A stretch of DNA of 64,000 nt, taken from contig CAJFTU010000028.1 of assembly GCA_904420065.1 (NCBI GenBank), positions 17,370 through 81,369 of the forward strand. Reading direction: 5' to 3'. The position numbers were made by a program, and so were the translations under genes. The DNA comes from an uncultured Emergencia sp. (GTDB lineage: Bacteria > Bacillota > Clostridia > Peptostreptococcales > Anaerovoracaceae). This document shows, in pieces, positions 53,068 through 61,088 of this stretch (the first letter of the stretch is position 1; each line of letters starts with the position of its first letter). A model generated the notes under the pieces. The model was given only the letters and a program-made list of their open reading frames with translations, searched no databases and was not told where the DNA came from.

Positions 53068-53646
53068 ATGGAGAAGATGTTGTTTCTCGATGCGTGCATC
53101 AGTACTCATCAATCGAGAACGAAAAAACTGTGTACAGCGTATATCGACGCGTTCCGGGAGAAGCATCCCGACACGGCTTTGGAGACGGTGATGCTGAGGA
53201 AGGGCAGAGTTGAGCCGCTGACCAGGGAGAGAATCGCAGAAAGAGATGAATATATCCGGAGAAAGGACTGGAATCAGCCCATGTTTGACTTTGCCAGACA
53301 GTTTAAGGAGGCCGACTACATCGTAGTGGGTACGCCTTACTGGGATCTGTCCTTTGCTTCGATTCTGAAGGTGTATATTGAGAATATCATGGTGGCGGAT
53401 CTGACCTTTGAGACCACAAGCGCCGGTTTTAACGGACTGTGTCAGGGAAAAAAGCTGATTTATATTACCACCGCCGGCGGTTTTATCGGCGATAAGAACT
53501 TTGGATACGACTACATGTGCGGAATTGCGGATATGCTGGGCATTCCCGATACTGAGCTGGTTAAAGCGGAGTGCCTGGATATTGTCGGTTTTGACGCGGA
53601 CAAAATTGTGGAAAAGGCCATAGAGGAAATAAGAGAGAGATTTTGA
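53068..53646 (+). CDS. flavodoxin-like NAD(P)H-dependent oxidoreductase
   Basis: This 192-residue protein belongs to the flavodoxin_2 fold group (quinone/azo reductase-like): DACISTHQSRTKKLC with the phosphate-binding turn near residue 13, ADYIVVGTPYWDLSFASILKVYIEN (near 80) as the flavin-side loop, and YITTAGGFIGDKNFGYDY (near 132). It probably binds FMN and reduces small acceptors using NAD(P)H; the acceptor is unknown. GGGAGGTAGATAA precedes the ATG. Confidence 0.85.
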   Translation: MEKMLFLDACISTHQSRTKKLCTAYIDAFREKHPDTALETVMLRKGRVEPLTRERIAERDEYIRRKDWNQPMFDFARQFKEADYIVVGTPYWDLSFASILKVYIENIMVADLTFETTSAGFNGLCQGKKLIYITTAGGFIGDKNFGYDYMCGIADMLGIPDTELVKAECLDIVGFDADKIVEKAIEEIRERF

Positions 53647-53698
53647 CAAGCGTCACAAAGAAAAGAAAAAGTATTTGTCAAAAGTCACAAAAAATCAG

Positions 53699-53727
53699 TT
53701 GACATCCCTGTAGGCAAGGAGTAATAT
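53699..53727 (+). promoter_or_regulatory. sigma-A promoter of the T-box operon
   Basis: TTGACA at 53699 and TAATAT at 53722 are 17 bases apart, about 35 bases before the T-box stem I. Confidence 0.8.
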
Positions 53728-53761
53728 ACAGGTATAGCTTAATTTCATAGAGAACCAAAGA

Positions 53762-53997
53762 CATTGACGGAGACAGTAGATTTACGTCAGAAGGTACAGC
53801 GAATCGGGGATGGTGCGAGCCCGAGACCGAAGCAGACGTATTTTGAACATCACTCCTGAGTTGCAGGGCCGAAAGGCAGATGGCCGAGTAAGCGCTGACG
53901 GGCCTTCCCCGTTATCGGAAGAGCATATGATGGTATGTTGTAGCAGGTGGTCGAGCGAAGATTTTATCTCCGTCCTGATACAGGACGGAGTTTTTTT
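53762..53997 (+). ncRNA. T-box leader with probable isoleucine specifier
   Basis: Stem I opens GGAG (53769) paired with CTCC (53853). The AGTA bend motif is at 53775, TACGTC/GACGTA pair above it, and the distal part has CGGGGATGGTGCGAGCCCG. The specifier loop reads GAAC-ATC-A just before CTCC, so the codon is ATC (53849-53851), isoleucine. Stem III ends in CCGTTATCGG. The antiterminator core CAGGTGGT (53944) offers TGGT to a tRNA ACCA end; its CAGG pairs with CCTG (53974), which also belongs to the terminator CTCCGTCCTG-ata-CAGGACGGAG plus seven T (53968-53997). The usual TGGTACC core is altered to TGGTCGA. Confidence 0.85.
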
Positions 53998-54055
53998 CTG
54001 GGAGAGATCGCAGTGCCGGGAATGTCGCTTTGGTTTCATATGCAGGAGGAAGATT

Positions 54056-54643
54056 ATGTGCAGAGATAACAATACGGTGGAGATCAGATGGCACGGCAGA
54101 GGCGGCCAGGGCGCAAAGACGGCCTGTCTGCTCCTTGCGGATGTGGCGTTCAGTTCCGGTAAACACGTTCAGGGATTTCCTGAGTACGGTCCGGAGCGAA
54201 TGGGCGCGCCGATTACTGCTTACAATCGGATATCCGATCACGAAAACCGAATCCATTCCAACATATACAATCCGGATTACGTCGTTGTGGTCGACGAGAC
54301 GCTGCTCCATTCGGTAGACGTAACCGCAGGGCTTTCCGAAGAGGGAGCCATTATCATCAACAGCGACAAGGAACCAGCAGAGCTCCGTAAGCTGCTCAGA
54401 GGATATAAAGGGAAGGTATGCGCCGTGGATGCCGAAGAAATTTCGCTGAAGACGCTGGGCAGGAACTTTCCTAATACGCCTATGCTGGCCGCGGTGGTAA
54501 AGGTGAGCAACGTGGTGGAAAATCACAAGTTTATCAGTGATATGGAAGAATCCTTCCGTCACAAGTTTGCGTCGAAGCCGGGCGTTATCGAGGGGAACAT
54601 GGAAGCGTTGAGAATGTCCATGGACAAGGTGAAGATAGGATAA
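54056..54643 (+). CDS. 2-oxoacid:ferredoxin oxidoreductase, gamma subunit (POR/VOR type)
   Basis: The 195-residue subunit carries WHGRGGQGAKTACLLLADVA (near 11) and FPEYGPERMGAPITAYNRI (near 41), diagnostic for PorG/VorC. It joins delta, alpha and beta subunits encoded next, in the order gamma-delta-alpha-beta of four-subunit pyruvate or branched-chain 2-oxoacid oxidoreductases. The ATG at 54056 follows CAGGAGG; the frame runs open upstream through the T-box but is untranslated there. The T-box suggests anabolic use linked to isoleucine. Confidence 0.92.
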   Translation: MCRDNNTVEIRWHGRGGQGAKTACLLLADVAFSSGKHVQGFPEYGPERMGAPITAYNRISDHENRIHSNIYNPDYVVVVDETLLHSVDVTAGLSEEGAIIINSDKEPAELRKLLRGYKGKVCAVDAEEISLKTLGRNFPNTPMLAAVVKVSNVVENHKFISDMEESFRHKFASKPGVIEGNMEALRMSMDKVKIG

Positions 54644-54653
54644 GGAGAAGACG

Positions 54654-54956
54654 ATGAGAGAAGCGAAAAACATAAACGAACACAGCCCGTGGCAGGAGTT
54701 GACTCCGGGCGCGGAAATCTACGAGCCGGGAACCTCCAGATTGGTAAATACAGGAGAGTGGCGAGTACTGACCCCGTTTTTTGATCAGGACAAGTGCCGG
54801 CAGTGCATGCTCTGCGTGCCATTCTGTCCGGATGTTTCCATACCGGTGAAAGACGGAAAACGGCAGGAGACCGATCTCTATCACTGCAAGGGATGCGGCA
54901 TATGCGCCAAGGTGTGTCCGTTCGGCGCAATTACCATGGGAAGGGAGGAAAAGTAA
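54654..54956 (+). CDS. 2-oxoacid:ferredoxin oxidoreductase, delta (ferredoxin-like) subunit
   Basis: This 100-residue 8Fe-ferredoxin-like subunit has clusters CRQCMLCVPFCP (near 46) and CKGCGICAKVCP (near 82), each ending in the usual Pro. The WRVLTPFFDQDKC lead-in is typical of PorD. It carries electrons between the TPP site and external ferredoxin. It starts 10 bases after the gamma gene and ends 1 base before the alpha gene. Confidence 0.93.
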   Translation: MREAKNINEHSPWQELTPGAEIYEPGTSRLVNTGEWRVLTPFFDQDKCRQCMLCVPFCPDVSIPVKDGKRQETDLYHCKGCGICAKVCPFGAITMGREEK

Positions 54957-54957
54957 C

Positions 54958-56147
54958 ATGGCGATAAAAGACAGAATGAGCGGAAATGAAGCGGTTGCTA
55001 CAGCTATGCGGCAGATCAATCCGGACGTTATGGGCGCTTTTCCTATTACTCCGTCTACGGAGATTCCTCAGTACTTTTCCAAATACATAGCCGACGGAAA
55101 GGTGGATACCGAATTTGTAGCCGTTGAGTCAGAGCATTCGGCCATGTCCACCTGCATCGGCGCTTCGGCGGCGGGAGCCAGGGCAATCACCGCAACTTCT
55201 TCGGCCGGGTTGGCGTTCATGTGGGAACTTCTCTATGTGGCGGCTTCCAGCCGCCTGCCGATCACCATGGCCGTGGTCAACCGGGCGCTGACCGGACCGA
55301 TCAATATCAATAACGACCATTCCGATTCTATGGGATGCCGTGATACAGGATGGATCCAGCTTTACGCGGAAAATAATCAGGAGGTCTATGACAACTACAT
55401 TCAGGCCATGCCGATCTCCGAATACTGTCGTCTGCCGATCATGGTCTGCCAGGATGGGTTTATCACCAGCCATGCGGTGGAAAATATAGAACTTCTTGAC
55501 GACGATCAGGTAAAATCCTTTGTCGGCGAATACGAACCGGAAGACTACCTGCTGAAAGCGGAGAATCCGCTGTCTGTAGGGCCTTACGGTGTTTCACCGT
55601 ACTACATGGAAGTCAAGAAGGCTCAGGCCGAAGCCATGAAAGCGGCGAAAAAGAGAATTTTGGAGGTCGCATCCGATTTTGAAAAGCTTTCCGGAAGGAA
55701 ATACGGATTCTTCGAGGAATATAAGATGGAGGACGCGGAAGTGGCCGTCGTCGTTATCGGCTCGTCTGCCGGTACAGGAAAAGCGTCGGTGGACGACCTG
55801 CGAAAAAAAGGTGTGAAAGCCGGTCTGATCAAGATCCGGGTGTTCCGTCCTTTCCCAATGGAAGAGCTGTCAAAGGCCCTTTCCAAGGTAAAAGCGGTGG
55901 CCGTAATGGATAAATGCGAGAGCTTTTCCGCCTGCGGCGGTCCGCTCTTTGCGGAAACCCGTTCCGCTCTGTACGATTTGAAAGAAAGGCCTTTTGCGGT
56001 AAATTACGTTTACGGTCTGGGCGGACGAGACGTTACAACGGAGACTTTTGAGGAAATTTACGGCGAACTGCTGCGGATAGCGGATACTGGAGAAGCGGGC
56101 GAGGTGTACAGACACATCGGCGTCAGAGATGCGGAGGTGCAGAAATA

Positions 56148-56148
<1 letters not shown>
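54958..56148 (+). CDS. 2-oxoacid:ferredoxin oxidoreductase, alpha subunit (PorA-like)
   Basis: This 396-residue subunit opens MSGNEAVATAMRQINPDVMGAFPITPSTEI, with the YPITPS-type motif, followed by VESEHSAMSTCIGASAAGAR (near 57), TSSAGLAFMWELLY and NRALTGPININNDHSD (near 108). The second domain (from ~260) binds CoA-side contacts: VVIGSSAGTGK, VFRPFP, GGRDVT. POR and VOR cannot be separated by eye. Its stop overlaps the start of the beta gene by one base. Confidence 0.92.
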
Positions 56149-57077
<929 letters not shown>

Positions 57078-57126
57078 ATCCCGACAGGAAGCCGTTTCGA
57101 TAAAACTGAACGATTTTATGATAAAC

Positions 57127-57179
57127 GCCGGTTTAGTCAATGTTTTTCAAAACATATGCTGACTAAGCCGGCATTTTTT
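57127..57179 (+). terminator. intrinsic terminator after the oxidoreductase operon
   Basis: GCCGGTTTAGTCA (57127-57139) pairs with 57160-57172 (one G-T pair); an inner stem ATGTTTT/AAAACAT extends it, and six T follow. Confidence 0.88.
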
Positions 57180-57217
57180 ACAACGTTTATTCGCTGTACA
57201 GATCAGTAACGAAGCAG

Positions 57218-57658
57218 TTATTTTATAATTTTACTGAAAAACACCTGCTCTTCCTTTTCTGTAAATCCGTTTTTTCGGTAAAAGAAATAAGCGGGTATGG
57301 CTCTCTCCGTAAGGAGGGTCATGGTGAAGATACCTCTTTCTGAAAGGAAGGTCTCGATTTCCTCGAGAAAGCGGCTGCCAAGCCCAAGTTTCTGATACTG
57401 GGGAAGGAGACCGAACTCGTCGATCCAGTATTCAGTACCTTCGTACCAGTGTTTTATTCGTCCCAGAGATATGCCGATCAGCTGGCTTTCTTTGCGGAAT
57501 CCCAGTGAAAGAGAATTATTGTTTTCCATAAGCTCCTGAACATAGAGGTGAAGTTGATGATCCGTCCACTGATCGTTCCAGGGCGGCGCAGAAAAAATTC
57601 TGTACATGGCTGTCTTGACTTCTTCGATTTTCTCTGATGTGAGCAGTTCAATGTTCAT
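57218..57658 (-). CDS. GNAT family N-acetyltransferase
   Basis: This 146-residue GNAT-fold protein has a core LIGISLGRIKHW (near 61), the acetyl-CoA loop LPQYQKLGLGSRFLEEIE (near 85) and a C-terminal AIPAYFFYRKNGFTE (near 120). The substrate is unknown. Its gene follows the MerR-type regulator gene by 15 bases on the same strand, so it may be part of the same resistance unit. Confidence 0.88.
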   Translation of the reverse strand: MNIELLTSEKIEEVKTAMYRIFSAPPWNDQWTDHQLHLYVQELMENNNSLSLGFRKESQLIGISLGRIKHWYEGTEYWIDEFGLLPQYQKLGLGSRFLEEIETFLSERGIFTMTLLTERAIPAYFFYRKNGFTEKEEQVFFSKIIK

Positions 57659-57673
57659 TTCTTCAGTTCCTTT

Positions 57674-58486
57674 CTACCGCCTTTCCACCTGCATTTGCAG
57701 CTGGGTAACGTACTCCGTCTCATCGCTGGTGTCGTGATTATCGATGATATAGATTTCCATCGGATCACCGAGGGGGGACAGGTTTTGCTTCTCTGCCTCC
57801 GCGAAGAAGTCTTTCCATCTGTCGGGTACCAGCGAATAGCTGCCGTTAACCGTCAGACAGAGATAATCTCCAGCCGGAATTATGCCGTCGTATTCATCGC
57901 CGTCTTCCATGATAAAAAAGGCCGAGTTAAAGTGGCCGTAACTTCCGGTACGGATATAGTTTAGAGGGATGGTTGCTCCCATATTTCCGTTGCCGATCAG
58001 GTACAGTTGCTCCTCATTTTCTTTCTGCAGTTTTTTGATGACAAAATCCAGGTCTACATCCCGGTAGACCTGCTCCGCCAGCTGAAGGATTTTTCTCTCG
58101 GGAAAGGGACGGAGACAGATGTCTTCTTGGTGGTCGGCTGTGTTCATGTGATAGCGAATTTCGTCGATCCTCCCGGTCAGCTGCTGACGAAGCCTGCTCA
58201 GTTCCTCCACCTTCTGATCGATACGGTCGATCTCCTGTTCGAACATGGAAAGGGTCTTATTCAGATTGAAACTGGTGAGGTGCTCTTTGATCTCCTTCAT
58301 GGAAAAACCGATGGAGCGCAGTTCGCGAAGTATGTTCAGCGTGCGGATGTCGCTGATGCTGTACATTCTGTAGCCGTTGTCATCCCGCTTAGGCTTCAGT
58401 ATGCCGATTTCTTCGTAGTAGCGGAGAGAATCCGTGCCGATCCCATAGAGATCGGAGATTTCACCGATTTTATAGTATTCTTTCAT
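57674..58486 (-). CDS. MerR family regulator with effector-binding domain (BmrR-like)
   Basis: This 270-residue regulator has an N-terminal MerR helix-turn-helix (YYKIGEISDLYGIGTDSLRYYEEIGILKPKRDDNGYRMYS, written in parts: YKIGEISDLYGI then LRYYEEIG), a coiled coil near 80-115 and a C-terminal GyrI-like effector domain (about 120-270) with GNMGATIPL and PAGDYLCLTVNG. Such proteins sense lipophilic drugs and activate an efflux gene. The divergent MATE exporter has a promoter with the 19-base spacer that MerR activators require. It ends in TAG. Confidence 0.9.
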   Translation of the reverse strand: MKEYYKIGEISDLYGIGTDSLRYYEEIGILKPKRDDNGYRMYSISDIRTLNILRELRSIGFSMKEIKEHLTSFNLNKTLSMFEQEIDRIDQKVEELSRLRQQLTGRIDEIRYHMNTADHQEDICLRPFPERKILQLAEQVYRDVDLDFVIKKLQKENEEQLYLIGNGNMGATIPLNYIRTGSYGHFNSAFFIMEDGDEYDGIIPAGDYLCLTVNGSYSLVPDRWKDFFAEAEKQNLSPLGDPMEIYIIDNHDTSDETEYVTQLQMQVERR

Positions 58487-58496
58487 AAAAAACTCC

Positions 58497-58527
58497 TTTA
58501 CCTTAGTATTATACCAGGGTTTACAAT
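58497..58527 (+). promoter_or_regulatory. MerR-type promoter with 19-base spacer for the MATE gene
   Basis: TTTACC at 58497 and TACAAT at 58522 are 19 bases apart, with the dyad GTAT-t-ATAC centred between them. This over-long spacer is the hallmark of promoters that MerR proteins untwist on activation. Confidence 0.75.
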
Positions 58528-58553
58528 AGAGGTGAAGAGAAAAGGAGTTGTTA

Positions 58554-59897
58554 ATGATGACGAAATTAATGAAAAAAGATATTCACAGAACCTACTTCCG
58601 CTATATTCTTTCTTCTGTAGCGGCTATGTGGGTATTTACCATCTATACTATGGTGGATGGAATGTTTGTGGCCAGAGGTGTGGGACCTACGGCTCTGGCG
58701 GCGGTAAATCTGTCCATGCCGTTTGTCAATGTGGCTTTTGCTCTTGGAATACTTTTTGCCATTGGCGCCAGCACTAAGGCGTCGGTATACAGAGGGAGAG
58801 GAGAGAATGACAAGGCAAATCGGATATTCACCTCCAGTACGATCACCGTTTTTGTCCTGTCGCTGATTATCGCGACGGCCGGTTTTTTAAATTTGGAGCG
58901 GGTTGCGCTGCTATTGGGCGCTACGGATGCGACACTGGGATTCGTCAAAGATTATCTTGGGATCCTGATTTTATTCATTCCGTGTTATATGACCGGATAT
59001 CATCTTGAAGTACTGATGAAGGCTGACGGGTACCCGCAAAAGGCTATTTTCGTAGCTTTGGCCGGCGCGATGACCAATATAGTGTTGGACTATTTCTTTG
59101 TCATGGTTTTTGGCTGGGGAATAAAGGGCGCAGCCATTGCTACTGGAGCATCACAGCTGTTAACACTGCTGATTTTTATCAGTCACTTTCTCTCGAAAAA
59201 AGCTAATTATCGATTTGTAAAGATCAAGTGGTCGCTGGGAGAAAACCTGAGGGCTGCCAAGTTGGGTGTGTCCGACTGTGTGACGGAGTTTTCCGTAGGT
59301 GTGGTGACTTTCCTGTTCAATAATACGCTGGTCAGAGTGTCGGGAGATGAAGGCGTGGTGATCTATACGGTGATTTCCTATGTTTTCCAGTTGATTCTGA
59401 TGACCATGATGGGACTGAATCAGGGAATGCAGCCGCTGGTCAGCTATTATCACGGACGGGAAGAGACAACGGTTCATCGTTATCTGCTGAAGCTGACCTT
59501 ATTCTGCGCCGGAATCGCTTCTATTGTGGCTTTTGTCTGGGGTGTACTCTATCCTGATCCGATCGTCGGGGTATTTATCGATTCAAGTGCCGAAGGAGCG
59601 CTCTATGAGAGGGGCGTAGATGCGTTTAAGCTGTTTTCCTTCGCATTTCTTCCTCTTGGAATCGTGGTAACGCTGATGGGGTACTTTACCGCGGTAGAAC
59701 AGCCGAAGCCGGCCATGGCCATATCGATCTGCAGAGGAATGATCTTTGTCTGCATTTCGCTGATCCTCATGACGGTTCTCTTTGGAGAAACAGGAATATG
59801 GCTTTCTATGGCAGTGTCGGAAACTGCGGCGCTGATTCTGGCAGCTTTTTTGTACCGGAAAAGAATTCGCCTGAGAACGGGTGAGACTATATCATAA
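58554..59897 (+). CDS. MATE family multidrug efflux transporter
   Basis: This 447-residue membrane protein has twelve predicted helices. VDGMFVARGVGPTALAAVNLSMPFVN near the start is the MATE first-helix signature, and the two halves repeat a related pattern (LNQGMQPLVSYYHG near 285). It exports cationic compounds using a Na+ or H+ gradient. Start at 58554, 6 bases after AAAGGAG; the upstream TTG at 58548 is less likely. A terminator follows immediately. Confidence 0.92.
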   Translation: MMTKLMKKDIHRTYFRYILSSVAAMWVFTIYTMVDGMFVARGVGPTALAAVNLSMPFVNVAFALGILFAIGASTKASVYRGRGENDKANRIFTSSTITVFVLSLIIATAGFLNLERVALLLGATDATLGFVKDYLGILILFIPCYMTGYHLEVLMKADGYPQKAIFVALAGAMTNIVLDYFFVMVFGWGIKGAAIATGASQLLTLLIFISHFLSKKANYRFVKIKWSLGENLRAAKLGVSDCVTEFSVGVVTFLFNNTLVRVSGDEGVVIYTVISYVFQLILMTMMGLNQGMQPLVSYYHGREETTVHRYLLKLTLFCAGIASIVAFVWGVLYPDPIVGVFIDSSAEGALYERGVDAFKLFSFAFLPLGIVVTLMGYFTAVEQPKPAMAISICRGMIFVCISLILMTVLFGETGIWLSMAVSETAALILAAFLYRKRIRLRTGETIS

Positions 59898-59899
59898 AC

Positions 59900-59939
59900 G
59901 CAAAAGTACGCGCATTCAAAAGAAAGCGCGTACTTTTGC
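59900..59939. terminator. bidirectional terminator after the MATE gene
   Basis: A 14-base perfect stem GCAAAAGTACGCGC (59900-59913) pairs with 59926-59939. It separates the MATE gene from the convergent cyclodeaminase remnant. Confidence 0.85.
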
Positions 59940-59957
59940 AGTTAAATGCAAACTCGA

Positions 59958-60486
59958 TCAGCTGATAGGAACAGAAACTCCTGCATTTATCTCTTCTGCT
60001 CTGTGCCAGATTTTCACTGCTGCTGTAATATCCTGAATGGAGAGTCCAACTGCATCGAAGACTGTGATTTGTCGCTCATCGTCGCGACCTGATTTCTTCC
60101 CCAAAGATATTTCGCCTATTTCTCCAGCCAAATCATCGATTTGGATAAGTCCCTGTTTCAATGCGTGTTGTGATTCGCCACGCTTTACACATTCTTCAAG
60201 GCTGTCTACGAAGACCTTGGCTTGTGTAAAAATCTTCGGATCCAGTTCCTGTTTGCCCTCTGTATCGCAGCCAAAAGCATTGATATGTACGCCCGGTTTA
60301 AGCCATTCATGCATAATAATAGCCTCTTTGCTCGGCGTCGCTGTGGCGATGATATCGGCATTTACTACGGCTTCTTGCGCAGAAGAACAATTGATGATTT
60401 TCTTTTCTGGATATGCGGCAGAGATGTCTTTCACAAACTCTTCTTTTTGCTTTTCATCATTACTGCGGAGCCAGAATAGCGGAGCA
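59958..60486 (-). pseudogene. ornithine cyclodeaminase family remnant, C-terminal part
   Basis: Reading the minus strand, the frame gives FWLRSNDEKQKEEFVKDI, then IINCSSAQEAVVNADIIATATPS, HINAFGCDTEGKQELDP and a KQITVFDAVGLSIQDI-like end, the NAD-binding half of ornithine cyclodeaminase/mu-crystallin proteins. The first ~140 residues, including the substrate site, are absent: at about 60486 the sequence turns into an M20 peptidase remnant on the other strand. Only an internal GTG/ATG could start it. It is probably inactive. Base composition is lower in GC than the neighbours. Confidence 0.75.
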
Positions 60487-60988
60487 GCTGGCGAGAATCC
60501 ATCTTGACAAAAAAAGTGGTGCCACCTTAGCTGTTACCAGTCTTCATAGCGGGAGTGAAGTTTTACTGCATGCTATACCTGAAAAAGCTGAAGTTATTGT
60601 CAACTACAGAAGTCAATCACCTCAGGTAATGAAACAAATGGAAAGAGAAGTACATCGTGTTGTAGAAGAAGAAAGCGAGGGATACGGTATCAGTTTTGAT
60701 ACGAAGATATTCTGTAATGCACCCTGCGGTACACAGGATATCGAAAGGCCGATTATAAAAGAACTGGCTGATGTGATAACAGATTTAGGCGGAAAGGTAC
60801 GCTTCGCGGAAGGTGGATGCACGAATGCCAATTCAGCGATTGCTTCTGGAATTTCATCAGTTGCAATAGGCAGTTCAAATCGGGACTTTCTTGAGCATAC
60901 CCCTGATGAATATATGGAAATAAGTGACGCCCATAAATGTATTCAATCCGTATATCTTCTCCTGCTGAGAATTGACGGAAAAGAATAA
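60472..60988 (+). pseudogene. M20 family peptidase remnant, C-terminal part
   Basis: The frame gives RIAEQLARIHLDKKSGATLAV, LHSGSEVLLHAIPEKAEVIVNYRS (dimerisation domain start), then RFAEGGCTNANSAIASGISSVAIG with the late catalytic-domain turn. The N-terminal metal-binding half (H-x-D and EE motifs) is missing. Upstream of about 60472 the sequence belongs to the cyclodeaminase remnant on the other strand. It is therefore a fragment, likely inactive as a peptidase. Confidence 0.75.
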
Positions 60989-61016
60989 AGTTCAAGCCCC
61001 AATATGCTTCCACGAT

Positions 61017-61062
61017 AAAAGCGACGCAGTCTCCGCTTAACAATGGAAATCGCGTCGCTTTT
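61017..61062. terminator. bidirectional terminator between M20 remnant and P-type ATPase
   Basis: AAAAGCGACGC (61017-61027) pairs perfectly with 61052-61062, giving a T run on either strand. Confidence 0.85.
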
Positions 61063-61088
61063 GTGTATGAAAAAGGATTTACAATTTC

